From Leptolyngbya sp. SIO1E4 (lineage in GTDB: Bacteria; Cyanobacteriota; Cyanobacteriia; Phormidesmidales; Phormidesmidaceae), in contig JAAHFU020000004.1 in NCBI GenBank assembly GCA_010672825.2, positions 1 through 64,000 of the forward strand: a DNA stretch of 64,000 nucleotides, in the 5' to 3' direction. This document shows, piece after piece, positions 1 through 8,952 of the stretch. The notes beneath the pieces were generated by a model. It ran no database searches. It was not told the origin of the DNA and saw only the letters and a program-made list of their open reading frames with translations. A program made the translations under genes and the position numbers. Numbering within the stretch: position 1 is the stretch's first letter; every line of letters begins with the position of its first letter.

Positions 1-98
1 ACTTTTCCTGCTAAGTCCTCCAGCCTTTATCAGACAAGGGTCGTAGGCAATAGGGTAGCTTTGGGTAAAGTGAGTAGACTGTATGCAGGACGCATCCA

Positions 99-355
99 AT
101 GATTTCAGAACGTTATCAGCAGAATTTTGGCAGCTGTGAGTTGGGTGAGCGTCGATTGAATCGTCGTGCATTGAGTGTCGGCCAGGCTCTGAGCGAAAAC
201 TTTGGCCAGGCCCTATCAACGGTGTTTGAGAGTGGGCAAGCACTCAAACGAGCTTATGCGTTTTCGCCAATGCCAAAACTGGTTTTGAAAAGCTCATCGC
301 TCCCCATTGTCAGATGACAGCTCAGAGTATGAGTCTGAGTGGATGCATGACCTTG
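99..355 (+). pseudogene. Tn5/IS4-like transposase, N-terminal remnant
   Basis: The first 50 residues (NFGSCELGERRLNRRALSVG, then an ALSENFGQALSTVFESGQALKRAYAF stretch) match the N-terminal DNA-binding domain of Tn5-type transposases, whose usual pattern is ELGDxRRxxRLxxxAEALxxNPGxSLPxAxxxxAxxKAAYRFF. After about base 262 the match continues in another frame (FANAKTGFEKLIAPHCQMTA), so the gene carries a frameshift. Nothing resembling the DDE catalytic core follows. It is a dead fragment; I saw no terminal repeats, so the original element ends cannot be placed. Confidence 0.75.
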
Positions 356-429
356 TCATCGGGTTATTCGTTAACCGCTACGAGTTTGGGCTAGATATCT
401 AGCTCCTTCCACAGATCTACAACACTACC

Positions 430-468
430 GACGCTTTGGAGACGCTTTGGAGACGCTCTAGAGACGCC
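430..468. repeat. 11-bp tandem repeat, about 3.5 copies
   Basis: Units GACGCTTTGGA (430-440), GACGCTTTGGA (441-451), GACGCTCTAGA (452-462) and a partial GACGCC. It lies in non-coding DNA between the transposase remnant and the next gene. No function is assigned. Confidence 0.8.
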
Positions 469-841
469 TGTTTTACTAAGGTGAAGTCATCAAAAAGCAC
501 TGACTTGTAGCTTCTCTTCAGCTAGTTGTTGTAGCCCTGAAGCTTACTCCAAAGTCTAAGTCAGGAACTTTGGAAAGTGTCGCTCATGGCAGAAAACTCG
601 GTTGACATTGGCAGGAGAGAATCATGCTTATAGCAAACATCAAAGTTGAAAAATTTGCGATCGCAATTATTTTACCAGTGTTAATTCAGATTTGTTTCTG
701 CATCCATCATTATCTACAAGGATCAACTTAAAAACGCCATAAAAATGGAAGATTTCATCACACAATCAACCTCTTAGATCTTTTCTGAAGTCACGGTAGA
801 CAAATCATCTTTTCTGCTTCATTCATGTTAGAGGTCGCATC
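469..841. other. Intergenic region, nothing recognised
   Basis: No credible coding sequence, RNA gene or element was seen here. It contains one GCGATCGC-type HIP1 site near 657. The last bases (GAGGTCGCATC) supply the ribosome binding site for the gene at 842. Confidence 0.5.
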
Positions 842-1090
842 ATGAACATCGAACGTCCTAACACCAAACCTATATCTCCTGAAGAGATAGCTCAGCTTGA
901 AATACTGAAATCTGTGGTTGAGAAGGCTCTGGAAGATGGTCGATTTTCCATTTATGAAAGTGAGCGGATTCAATCCCTCATTTGGGCAGATGGGAAGGTC
1001 ACTTATGAAGAGTTGCGCACGGTGAATGAAACAATTGCCAGCGTGATGGGGGATATCCCACCTGAGCTGGAATGGCGCAACTGCCGTTAA
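842..1090 (+). CDS. Conserved-looking small hypothetical protein
   Basis: An 82-residue acidic, helix-rich protein, mostly one long amphipathic helical stretch (EEIAQLEILKSVVEKALEDG ... ESERIQSLIWADGKVTYEEL). The FSIYESERIQSLIWADGKVTYEELRT portion resembles, loosely, the DGxVxxxEL pattern of TerB-like or calcium-binding helical proteins, but I cannot name a family. A GAGGT ribosome binding site lies 7 bases before the ATG, and a good intrinsic terminator follows at 1184-1215, which together support a real single-gene unit. There is no signal peptide or membrane segment. Function unknown. Confidence 0.6.
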   Translation: MNIERPNTKPISPEEIAQLEILKSVVEKALEDGRFSIYESERIQSLIWADGKVTYEELRTVNETIASVMGDIPPELEWRNCR

Positions 1091-1183
1091 GCGCTGATTA
1101 ATGAAGCCTCAGAAATCTTCTACTTCACTTGGCCACAAGACACAAATATGAAAGTGCTGGACGTTTCAGAAATGCGTTAAAAC

Positions 1184-1215
1184 GCTGATTTCCTAGCATT
1201 AAATCAGCCCTTTTT
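1184..1215 (+). terminator. Rho-independent terminator
   Basis: An 8-bp perfect stem GCTGATTT (1184-1191) and AAATCAGC (1201-1208) with a 9-base loop is followed by CCTTTTT. It sits about 95 bases after the small gene ending at 1090. Confidence 0.7.
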
Positions 1216-1361
1216 GCGCAATGAATCCCTTAGACACAAGAAGAATTTGTTATGGAAACAACAACAGAACGGACTCACATCTTAACAGCTGACCACAAAC
1301 ACCTGCATTGAAAAGAGAAAGAAAATGTACAGTAGGCTTGATAATAGAGGTATTTCAATTG

Positions 1362-1401
1362 TTGACAGGAGAGCAACTTGGGCGATTTTTCCCCTTATAA
1401 T
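1362..1401 (+). promoter_or_regulatory. Possible promoter of the MlaF-like gene
   Basis: A perfect TATAAT is at 1396-1401, 46 bases before the ATG at 1448. A TTGACA is at 1362-1367, but the 28-base spacing is too long for a standard sigma-70 promoter, so the pair may not act together; the TATAAT alone is the better candidate. Confidence 0.3.
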
Positions 1402-1447
1402 CCCCTTTCCTGAGTCTTTGAATTGTTGAGGGTTGTAATAATTTCAC

Positions 1448-2284
1448 ATGGCTACCATCATGAACCAAACTATCGATTCATTTTTGGCAGCGTTGGCAAA
1501 GGAGCCTGTTGCGAGTGATGAACACTTACTGGAATTACGCAATATCAGTAAGGCATTTGCGAAAAAGCACATCCTCGATGGTGTTGACCTCACCGTTTCT
1601 CGCGGGGAGGCTATCGCGATCATCGGCCCTTCAGGTACAGGAAAGTCTACCATTCTAAGAATTATCGCCGGATTACTCGCTGCAGACGCAGGGGAAATTT
1701 ATATCACTGGCCAGCGGCGAGTTGGATTAATCGAAGATGCCAAAGATCCAGTTGGCATCAGTATGGTATTCCAACAATCAGCGCTCTTTGATTCGCTGAC
1801 GGTGGAAGAGAATGTCGGTTTTTTGCTTTATGAGCATTCTGATCTGTCAGCTCGTGAAATTCATAATTTAGTCGAAGCAGTTTTGGACATGGTAGGTTTG
1901 CCAGGGATTAGCGATCGCTATCCGGCAGAGCTTTCAGGCGGGATGCGGAAACGAGTCAGCTTTGCTCGGGCCATTATGTGCAACCCTCAAAAGCCGCAAG
2001 AACGCCCCGATCTGCTGCTATACGATGAACCCACAGCGGGTCTAGACCCTATAGCGTCTACCGTGATTGAAGATCTGATTCGCGAAATCCAGAGTAGCCG
2101 AGTCTGTAGTTCTTATTTGATCGTCACTCACCAAGACAGTACCATTCGCCGCGCTGCCGACCGAGTTATATTCTTGCACCAAGGCAAAATCCAATGGGAT
2201 GGTAGCGTTCAGGAAATTGACAAAACAGATAATCCTTTTATGCGTCAATTTCTCAATGGGAGTATCAAGGGGCCTATCTATTAG
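1448..2284 (+). CDS. ABC transporter ATP-binding protein, MlaF/TGD3-like
   Basis: A 278-residue ATPase subunit. Walker A is GPSGTGKST (about residues 58-66), the Q-loop is MVFQQSALFDSLTVEENVGF, the signature is LSGGMRKRVSFARA, Walker B is LLLYDEPTAGLDP and the switch histidine is in VTHQD. The GMRKR signature, with arginines after LSGG, is characteristic of MlaF/TGD3 ATPases that energise MCE-type lipid transport between membranes, including in cyanobacteria. No permease (MlaE) or MCE (MlaD) gene is adjacent, so it is a solitary subunit here, as is common in cyanobacteria. A 24-residue leader precedes the ATPase fold; an internal ATG at residue 5 is an alternative start. Function as lipid transporter is inferred from family. 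Confidence 0.85.
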   Translation: MATIMNQTIDSFLAALAKEPVASDEHLLELRNISKAFAKKHILDGVDLTVSRGEAIAIIGPSGTGKSTILRIIAGLLAADAGEIYITGQRRVGLIEDAKDPVGISMVFQQSALFDSLTVEENVGFLLYEHSDLSAREIHNLVEAVLDMVGLPGISDRYPAELSGGMRKRVSFARAIMCNPQKPQERPDLLLYDEPTAGLDPIASTVIEDLIREIQSSRVCSSYLIVTHQDSTIRRAADRVIFLHQGKIQWDGSVQEIDKTDNPFMRQFLNGSIKGPIY

Positions 2285-2521
2285 CCATCAAGCTCTGTAT
2301 ATTTTTCATGTACTACACAGGCTTATTAAAATAAAGTTTTGCAGACTAATTTTTTCTGGAGTTCAATTTTAGTCTAAATCTCGGTGCTGCTTGAAAACCC
2401 ATTAGTCACTTTGATTCTTGATCATCTTTAAGCTCTTGCTTGGCTAAGCAAACTTACTTTGCTGGTTATTGAGCAAGCTTAAAGCTTTAGATATATTTGA
2501 GAAAGCCGATAAATAAACTAC

Positions 2522-3267
2522 GGTAGTCCTAAACAGGTAAGGATGCGTTGTAGTGGTGGATGAAGGACCAGATCGCGCCAATGTGATTTTCGAGCTTTTT
2601 CGAGAACGACAACGTTTTACGCACGAGCCTCGATACGCGCTGCCGCAAGGTGCCATTGAACCGCTCAATGTGATTGGTTTGGCCACTTTCTTTGCCGACG
2701 GCCCGATGCCGTTTGGCGGGCAGAACACGCTCATAGGCTTCCCAGAAATCGGTGTAGCAAACGGCGCATTGGCGGTAGACAGGTGGCATCGAATCCCACA
2801 AGGCTTGAGCGCCGGCACGGCTGCGGTCGCCAATGTGGACAACGACCAGGCTTCATCACACTCGATCGTCAAGGGCCCTTTTTTTGAGCCCTGACCTTTA
2901 CCTGACGCTCGACTTGGGCATATTTGTCATTGCCATATTGCTGCAGCCAGACCTCTGAAACTTCAGTCACGCGGACAATTCCGGCTAAGGGAATCTTCTC
3001 CAACAAAAGTTTATCAATCAACTACTTGGTGGCCTCATCGATGGTTTTGTTTTGCAGGTCTTCAACGAACTGGCGTAAGCAGTCTTTTGTGGATTTTGCC
3101 GTTTTTGACGATATTCGAGGAACCGCAGTCGGGGCAAGGGGGCAAGGCAGAGGACATGAAGCTAGAGCAATATCAACCTAACTCCAGCATGACAACAACT
3201 TAGCTCCGGGCTGCATCGCCTATTCGTTAGAAGTCAGGTGTTTTATCCTTACCTCTTAAGGACTACC
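2522..3267. mobile_element. IS1-family insertion sequence, inactive
   Basis: Both ends are visible: GGTAGTCCTAAACAGGTAAG at 2522 and its inverted partner, read leftward from 3267, GGTAGTCCTTAAGAGGTAAG; 21 of the first 23 bases match. The 746-bp length is typical of IS1. No clear target duplication flanks it (left AAACTAC, right AAAAATC), so the insertion is old or has been rearranged. The single transposase gene inside is broken. Confidence 0.85.
2529..3157 (-). pseudogene. IS1-family transposase, frameshifted and interrupted
   Basis: Reading leftward from ATG at 3157: a zinc-finger-like start CPDCGSSNIVKNGKIHK, then after a frame change QFVEDLQNKTIDEATK, a stop codon, LIDKLLLEKIPLAGIVRVTE, another shift, TIECDEAW carrying the first catalytic Asp, and after a last shift TDFWEAYERVLPAKRHRAVG then TNHIERFNGTLRQRVSRLVR, which is the typical IS1 InsB C-terminus. 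At least three frame changes and one nonsense codon make it non-functional. Confidence 0.85.
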
Positions 3268-3292
3268 AAAAATCAAAACACTCTCTATTAAT

Positions 3293-4264
3293 TTACAGGC
3301 CACTTGGAGCCAACAGAACTTTACCCTTGCGTTCTCCAGCCATGGTGTAGGTGATGGCATCTGTAATCTTATCTAGCAAGAAATGTTTTTCAACTGGCGC
3401 ATGTAGTATGCCTGCGGCCACAGCCATGGTCAATTCACCATAAACTCTTGTTTGTTCTTTTTTGCTAGTTTTGAGCAACCAGGGCAGCAACCAGAAGCCT
3501 CGCACGCGAACATCGCGGAAAAGAATTGAGTCGATTTCTACCGAAGCTGGTTTATTCGACATGCCACCGTAGAGAACTATTGTTCCAGCCTCCTCTAACG
3601 TTTCTGCCAGTCGACCAAACGTGTCGCCCGCCACCGCGTCAAGTGCTAACTTCATTTCCGCACCAGTGGCTTTACGAACTTGTTCAACAAGATCTATTCC
3701 GTCAACTAAAACTACATCTGCACCGGCTTGTTTAAGGGCTGCCACCGCACTCTCGCGTCTTACAACACAAACTAGATTTAGCCCACGAGCTTTTGCCAAT
3801 TGCAAAATATAGCTGCCCACAGCTGAATTGGCAGCAGATAGTATTACCCAATCCCCTGCTTTGAGTTCTACAAACTCGGTCAGCAACAAATATGCGGTGG
3901 CCGGATTTACACGGAGCATGGCCAGCTGATCCAAATCGCCCTCTGGCAAAGGCACCAGTTGATCGATAGCGCCTATCATTTCTGTGGCCCAGGTACCCGT
4001 TGAAGGCAAAAGTACCAGCTGCCCTTCATTAATGCCGCCACCATTGACCTCAACCACTCGACCCAGTCCTTCAAGACCAGCGATCGCTGGAAGTTCAGGC
4101 TTTACTCCATACTGACCAGCGATTTGAGCCACATCAGATGGATTAATGGGAGCTCTAAGTACCTTAATTCGTGCCTGTCCTTCAGCCAGCATGGAAGCAT
4201 CGCTTTCTACTACCTCCAGGACCTCTGTCGGATTGCCAAAGTTGCGATATAAAACCTGCTTCAT
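3293..4264 (-). CDS. MDR-family oxidoreductase, trans-2-enoyl reductase (MECR/Etr1)-like
   Basis: A 323-residue medium-chain dehydrogenase/reductase without the structural zinc cysteines. INPSDVAQIAGQYGVKPELP followed by a GLEGLGRVVEV stretch, VNPATAYLLLTEF and the nucleotide-binding segment SAANSAVGSYILQLAKARGL (AxxGxxG type) match mitochondrial-type 2-enoyl thioester reductases rather than zinc alcohol dehydrogenases. The expected reaction is NADPH-dependent reduction of an enoyl-thioester, or a quinone or enone reduction in the wider family. The start is supported by GGAG 8 bases upstream. It lies 113 bp downstream of, and in the same direction as, the Coq4-like gene, and both face away from the TetR gene, so a shared TetR-controlled unit is likely. 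Substrate unknown. Confidence 0.75.
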   Translation of the reverse strand: MKQVLYRNFGNPTEVLEVVESDASMLAEGQARIKVLRAPINPSDVAQIAGQYGVKPELPAIAGLEGLGRVVEVNGGGINEGQLVLLPSTGTWATEMIGAIDQLVPLPEGDLDQLAMLRVNPATAYLLLTEFVELKAGDWVILSAANSAVGSYILQLAKARGLNLVCVVRRESAVAALKQAGADVVLVDGIDLVEQVRKATGAEMKLALDAVAGDTFGRLAETLEEAGTIVLYGGMSNKPASVEIDSILFRDVRVRGFWLLPWLLKTSKKEQTRVYGELTMAVAAGILHAPVEKHFLLDKITDAITYTMAGERKGKVLLAPSGL

Positions 4265-4377
4265 TATGAGTGCTCCAAATAAAGTTCGTTAGTATTCTGG
4301 TTTTGAAAAAATCGTTATGATGACTGCGATCGCAGCGAATGATGCTGGACTTATCTTTTGCCATGCAAAGCCGCCTC

Positions 4378-5031
4378 TTACGCGTACTGTGCCTGCGGAT
4401 ACAGGGCACCAATTCCCAATTCCTGTCGCACTTGACTCAACGGCTTTTCCCAGTTCTTCTCAAAGGCATAGCCAATAATAGGTTGACATTGCCTGCCAAT
4501 CTTAAATCCACGCCAGAGATTTCTCAGTAGGGGAAATGTCCAATTAAGTCTAAATAGACTGAGGGGAACGAAGGAGAGAATAAAGGTATTGAGCATATCT
4601 CGATACTGCACTATGGCGAAGGCCGCCAGCCCATATTCGCCCAGGGGGCTAGCATCAAACCCCGTGACGACATGATAAATATCATGGCTAACGGTGGCGC
4701 GCTGATCGAGCCAATCCTCATCCTCAAACACATTGCTGAAAACATTAGGGTCGAAGCCCAAAGCTAACATGTGTCTGGCATAGCTACCGCCCAAGGTGTC
4801 GGCAGGCAATTTGGCCAGCTCGGCAAGGTCGATCCGTAGCATTTTGCCCCTGAGGTGCTCGGCCTGCTTTTCAAGCCGTTGCCGGACCCAGGCATCCCAG
4901 TTGCTATAGCGTTGTGCCGCGTTAATGTGGTTGATGCCTTTCGCTGGCTGCGCGAGGAAGGTTCGGTAGGCACAGAGGCACTCCCCCCAATTAATGCCAG
5001 CGAAAGGAAGTTTGCTGATGAAAGTAGACAT
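4378..5031 (-). CDS. Coq4-family protein
   Basis: A 217-residue protein carrying the Coq4 metal site (HDIYHVVTGF followed by an acidic stretch ending in GEYGLAAFAIVQY), together with the helical lipid-binding pattern of the family. Coq4 in proteobacteria and mitochondria helps ubiquinone synthesis, recently assigned to ring C1 oxidative decarboxylation. Cyanobacteria make plastoquinone rather than ubiquinone, so the role here is unknown. A strong ribosome binding site (AGGAG, 5 bases before the ATG) fixes the start. The gene is the first of a leftward unit with the enoyl-reductase-like gene and is separated from the divergent TetR gene by an operator-rich region. Confidence 0.8.
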   Translation of the reverse strand: MSTFISKLPFAGINWGECLCAYRTFLAQPAKGINHINAAQRYSNWDAWVRQRLEKQAEHLRGKMLRIDLAELAKLPADTLGGSYARHMLALGFDPNVFSNVFEDEDWLDQRATVSHDIYHVVTGFDASPLGEYGLAAFAIVQYRDMLNTFILSFVPLSLFRLNWTFPLLRNLWRGFKIGRQCQPIIGYAFEKNWEKPLSQVRQELGIGALYPQAQYA

Positions 5032-5094
5032 TGTGTTCTCCTAGGGTGAAAAAAATGATGTACGACAGACGGGACATCTAGTTGCTTGCGAAAT

Positions 5095-5171
5095 TTCAAC
5101 AATTGATGAATTTAAATTTATTCTACGGTTGATGAATCTATTTTGTCAACAAAATTTCAGCAGCTGATGAA
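5095..5171. promoter_or_regulatory. Three palindromic sites, probable TetR operators
   Basis: Two strong copies of a 16-bp dyad of form TTCAnCAnnTGnTGAA: TTCAACAATTGATGAA (5095-5110) and TTCAGCAGCTGATGAA (5156-5171). A degenerate third copy, TTCTACGGTTGATGAA, is at 5121-5136. The strong copies sit inside a 24-bp direct repeat (5091-5114 and 5152-5175, 21/24 identical). The sites lie between the divergent Coq4-like and TetR genes, where autorepression and control of the neighbour would be expected. Confidence 0.65.
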
Positions 5172-5251
5172 TTTACTTTGCCCGACCCCCTGGAAGTCAT
5201 GTAGCCTCAAGGGGTGAGTTGTAGGAGCGCGTCGAGTCGGGAGGACTAGCT

Positions 5252-5830
5252 GTGGGACGGAAAAGCTTAGCTGCCGAGCGGAAAGAGGATATTCTCAACG
5301 CCTTTGAACAGTGCATTCTGGAACGAGGCATTGAAGGAACCTCGTTTCAGCACATTGCGCAGGTGTTGGGGGTGGACCGGAAAATGATCAGCCACTACTT
5401 TGGTAATCGGGAAGCATTAGTCGATGCGATGACCCAACGAATCGACAACGGATTTAACTCGCGCATGAATGAGGCACTAGCCAATCTGGAGCAGTCGGCC
5501 AGCATCATAGAACTTGTAGAGACGTTTTATGATCAGAATGAATCTAATGAGCACACTGAAATCCTTTGGGCTGAAATCACAGCTTATGCGACGAGATCTG
5601 AGGCTGTTCGACAGCGACTTCGGCAGAGCTACGACAAGATGTTCTGGTCTATAGGCGAGGCCCTGAAGCGAGAGCATCCAAATGTGCCTAAGAATCAGTT
5701 CCAGACAGCAGTCCATACTATTGCTACCCTGCTTGAGCGATCGTCCATGTTTCAGTGGCTCGGAGTGAAAGAAGTTTCAGTAAAGTCTGTAAAGGCAGCA
5801 ATTGAAAAAGTCTTGGAGAGTCTGGAGTAG
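5252..5830 (+). CDS. TetR/AcrR-family transcriptional regulator
   Basis: 192 residues. The N-terminal 50 residues form the TetR helix-turn-helix (EDILNAFEQCILERGIEGTS, then FQHIAQVLGVDRKMISHYFG); the rest is a helical ligand-binding domain of unknown specificity. The start is GTG at 5252, supported by GGGAGG 8 bases upstream. It is transcribed away from the Coq4-like/enoyl-reductase-like pair, with three dyad sites in between, so it most likely represses that pair and itself. The likely inducer is a hydrophobic small molecule or acyl compound, inferred only from the neighbours. Confidence 0.85.
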   Translation: MGRKSLAAERKEDILNAFEQCILERGIEGTSFQHIAQVLGVDRKMISHYFGNREALVDAMTQRIDNGFNSRMNEALANLEQSASIIELVETFYDQNESNEHTEILWAEITAYATRSEAVRQRLRQSYDKMFWSIGEALKREHPNVPKNQFQTAVHTIATLLERSSMFQWLGVKEVSVKSVKAAIEKVLESLE

Positions 5831-5849
5831 TCCAGAACTGAATGTAAAT

Positions 5850-6180
5850 TTATCGATGCGTTTTCGTAGCGGCATCAGTCTTCTTGATGCCTAACAAGGA
5901 AGCGCCATCTTGAATGACAACGGTGATTTGCCCTGTCTCTCGCAGATGCTGTTGGGCTTTACCGGCCTGCCAATTCATTAAAGGCAGATAACGCTGAGTG
6001 TTGAAACGCCCCATGACCAAGCCATCGTCAAAGCGGACATGGGGTTCCCAAATCCCTAAAGCATTGATGCGTCGTCCACGACGCTGAGGTTTGGGGATGC
6101 GATGCTACTGCCCCCGCAAACTGTAGCTGTAGGTCAGGCGACTGATGCGTTCAAAGCCGCTCTCATCCCTACTGGTGAAC
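5850..6180 (-). pseudogene. IS630-like transposase remnant
   Basis: Reading leftward: DESGFERISRLTYSYSLRGQ, then a TAG stop, HRIPKPQRRGRRINALGIWE, and VIQDGASL near the end, finishing at a TAA at 5850-5852. The DESGF, GRRINxLG and QDGAS motifs are those of IS630/Tc1-mariner DDE transposases. The N-terminal third is missing and an in-frame stop is present, so the gene is dead. It fills the space between the convergent TetR and MscS genes. Confidence 0.7.
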
Positions 6181-6261
6181 AGAAATCAGAGCAAGCATCT
6201 GAGATACCTTTTCCTGATCAAATACCTGCTCTTAAAGGTTTTATGACCTACTGAAACTGGG

Positions 6262-8220
6262 TTATGGCTTGTGATCTTCAGTTGTTTGAGGTGAGGAATG
6301 GAATGAATTTGAGGGATTCGAAGACTGAAAGGAATCGAAAGCATCTGGAGATGAATTCACATTGGAGTGCGATTGCACCACCTGTTCCATGATGGCAAGG
6401 TCATGGGCATTGCGTACCCAGAGATGCTGTTGGGGCACGCCGAGAGGAATGTTGTGGTCTTCGAATGCACGTTTGAGTCGCCGCCGAAACTCTCGCGACA
6501 CATTCCACTGCTGCAAGGGTTGCGTCTTAATCCAAATGCGAATTAAGGTGCCCGTATGAGTCAGCCTATCCACACCTAAGATTTCAGCAGGCTCAATGAT
6601 GCGATCGCACCATATGGGCTCTAGTCGCATGTCTTCGATCACCGTCTCCATCACCCCCATCGCCTTATCGATATCGGTTTCATAAGACACCTCAATTTCA
6701 AAATCGACCCGCGACCAGCCATTCGAAAGGTTTCGCACCATCGTGATGGCACTGTTGGGAATCGATACTAATTCTCCATCGGACGTGCGCAGTTGAGTAA
6801 TACGCAGATCCATGAACTCAACAAAGCCAATCACGCTGTCGATAGCAATGACATCGCCCACAGCATATTGGTCTTCACTCAGAATCAGGATGCCGTTGAT
6901 CATGTCGCGGATGAGGTTTTGGGCACTGAGCGAGAAAGCGAAGCCGATAATACCTGCGCCAGTGAGCACTGGGGCCATTGGCACCCGCAGTTCATACAAG
7001 AACCAGATGAGCCCAGCCGCGAAACACACCGACATTAGCAGTCCTTTAAGGGCTACGGAAAGGGTAGGGGTTCGATAGGCTTGGCGCTGAAATCCGGTCG
7101 GCTTAAGGGCTTCTTGCTCTGCCCACATCTGGAGAGCGTAGTCGATCAAAATGGCTCCGAGCTTATTGGCGAGTCCAGCCACCAAGACAATGCCCAAAAA
7201 ATTCACTGGAACTTGGGACAGCCAACGCCCCAAATCGCGAGTCTGAGGAAACAGATATAGAATGGCGATAACCCCTCCTAGCCAAATCGCTAACTGTATC
7301 CACTGCAATAGGCGGCGCAAAGTTATATTAATGTCGCTTCTGCGCATAAACGTTAGAAGGGGCAGACCCATCGAAAGATATTTCAGTGGTTTCAGCATCG
7401 CAAACTCGTTTAGCGATGGCGTGCTTTTCATCTCGTCTTCCATCTGCTCGCGGTGAGTCAACTGATGGGTACGATTTTTCTGGAGCAACCGGTTCCAGTG
7501 TTGTTTGAGAATGCGCTGGTTGTACGCAACTAGAAGACTGATCCCAACTAAGCCACCAAACAGTTTGAGGGCAGTACGTACTTGCTTCCACAGAAACTGG
7601 GGCTGTCGTTCTTGCAAGGCTCGCTCAAGTGCCTCACGAATTGAACTGACCCAATCCAAAATCACCTCAGACTGAGTCTGCCCAGCCAGTTTTACATCCA
7701 AATCTGTGATGGTGACAATTTGGAGCGATTTCTCACGGGTGCGGTCTGACGCAAAAATTACTGCTTGGTCGTTGAGGCTACCGGAGACAATTCTTAGCTC
7801 ATTCGGGCTCAGCTCTTGAGCCAAGACAGCCGCCAGATTATTTTCCACCTGACGGACTCGCTCCCGTGCTGTTGGAGGGGATGGTGCAGAGGTCGCAGCA
7901 CCATCCCCTCCAACAGTACCATTTTCTTCGCCAGCATCTTGAGTTTCACTCGTTTCGCCAGAGGGTGCATTGTCCTGGACTTCAGCAGCCACTGGAAATA
8001 GAGGTCTTCCATCTAGCCTAACGATGGCGTATTCGATAGTACCCTGACGGTTCACAGTGATGTCAGAGCGAGCCGGAATGTCTATATCCTGGTTGTTGAA
8101 GTCAAAGAGCTGGGCTGAGGCGGGAGAAAGCCCTAAGCCAAGGAAAATCGCAATACAAATGCCAAAACTCCAGTGCAGGATAAATCGCGGCACAATTTTC
8201 ATGAACGTTACACTTTGCAA
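6262..8220 (-). CDS. Large MscS-family mechanosensitive channel
   Basis: 652 residues. An N-terminal signal segment ends near ASA (about residue 36), followed by a roughly 160-residue periplasmic region, then several membrane helices (about 210-440), the pore helix region TGAGIIGFAFSLSAQNLIRD and the MscS beta domain (DVIAIDSVIGFVEFMDLRIT, VSIPNSAI). The C-terminal 40 residues are a Ser/Asn-rich tail. Channels of this class open on membrane tension to release solutes on osmotic downshift; the added periplasmic domain is seen in larger MscS relatives such as YnaI and MscK. ATG codons 1 and 7 are both possible starts. It is a single gene, with a fragmented WD40 gene upstream and an IS630 remnant downstream. 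Confidence 0.88.
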   Translation of the reverse strand: MQSVTFMKIVPRFILHWSFGICIAIFLGLGLSPASAQLFDFNNQDIDIPARSDITVNRQGTIEYAIVRLDGRPLFPVAAEVQDNAPSGETSETQDAGEENGTVGGDGAATSAPSPPTARERVRQVENNLAAVLAQELSPNELRIVSGSLNDQAVIFASDRTREKSLQIVTITDLDVKLAGQTQSEVILDWVSSIREALERALQERQPQFLWKQVRTALKLFGGLVGISLLVAYNQRILKQHWNRLLQKNRTHQLTHREQMEDEMKSTPSLNEFAMLKPLKYLSMGLPLLTFMRRSDINITLRRLLQWIQLAIWLGGVIAILYLFPQTRDLGRWLSQVPVNFLGIVLVAGLANKLGAILIDYALQMWAEQEALKPTGFQRQAYRTPTLSVALKGLLMSVCFAAGLIWFLYELRVPMAPVLTGAGIIGFAFSLSAQNLIRDMINGILILSEDQYAVGDVIAIDSVIGFVEFMDLRITQLRTSDGELVSIPNSAITMVRNLSNGWSRVDFEIEVSYETDIDKAMGVMETVIEDMRLEPIWCDRIIEPAEILGVDRLTHTGTLIRIWIKTQPLQQWNVSREFRRRLKRAFEDHNIPLGVPQQHLWVRNAHDLAIMEQVVQSHSNVNSSPDAFDSFQSSNPSNSFHSSPQTTEDHKP

Positions 8221-8343
8221 ACATTTATAGGACTAACACTCACCTTACTATTAACTTTCCAAGGGTCATGGGCGTGTCACAATACCCACCTTGGCAAGTA
8301 TTTGTCATCAGAACCATTTCCCTCTTACTCAAATGTCAAGCGT

Positions 8344-8652
8344 TTAGCGTGACGTGACAGTGATCGCCCCTAGCGCTTTCAGCGACGCTATCTGGGCCTC
8401 GGTTAGCCCTTGAACATCAGTAATATTCATGCCTTCATAGGGTCTTGGTGCCCTCAACGTCATCAGACAGTCCCCTGAGGACAGATCCCAAAGGCGAATG
8501 GTTTCGTCGATGCTAACGCTGGCCAGAATTTGGCTGTCAGGCGTAAACGCCAACGTATTAATACGACTTTGGTGTAAATCAAAGGTCTGCAAAAGTTGGC
8601 CAGTCTTGATGTCCCAAAGCTGTCTGTCTGACACATCTTTTGAGCACAACAA
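8344..8652 (-). pseudogene. WD40-repeat protein, C-terminal fragment
   Basis: About 100 residues holding one and a half WD40 blades (RQLWDIKTGQLLQTF; SRINTLAFTPDSQILASVSI; IRLWDLSSGDCLMTL), ending with the PYEGMNITDVQGLTEAQIAS tail that is common in cyanobacterial NB-ARC/WD40 or pentapeptide proteins. The upstream portion of a normal WD40 protein is absent; the coding frame runs into transposase-like debris at about 8660. It is a truncated remnant. Confidence 0.75.
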
Positions 8653-8663
8653 CTATCTCAAGC

Positions 8664-8930
8664 ATGACACTGTAGCGACCGAATCCTGGAGAACCAAATC
8701 TGGTCGTAGTAGTTCTTCTTGGCTTTCTTGCAGGCAAAACAAGGCTGAGGATCCCGAGGCAGCAACGGAACTGGCCTCAGAAGTTTTCAGCCCTTATGAA
8801 TAACTCCTTGGAACCAGCACAGGCCAATTTTGAGATAACTGAGTCCCCGCCGCCAATGAGGGTCAACCCTGAATGCCTGACACAAGTAGCTGCAAGCATT
8901 GTACAAAACCTCATCAAATTTGCTCAACAA
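8664..8930 (-). pseudogene. Unidentified mobile-element-like remnant
   Basis: Reading leftward there is a frame with LYNACSYLCQAFRVDPHWRR, then a TGA stop, then KLLRPVPLLPRDPQPCFACK and YYDQIWFSRIRSLQCHA. The composition looks like decayed coding sequence broken by one stop. I do not recognise the family; the position beside transposase fragments suggests an IS origin. Confidence 0.3.
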
Positions 8931-8952
8931 CCCAGATAACGTGGTATCTGAC

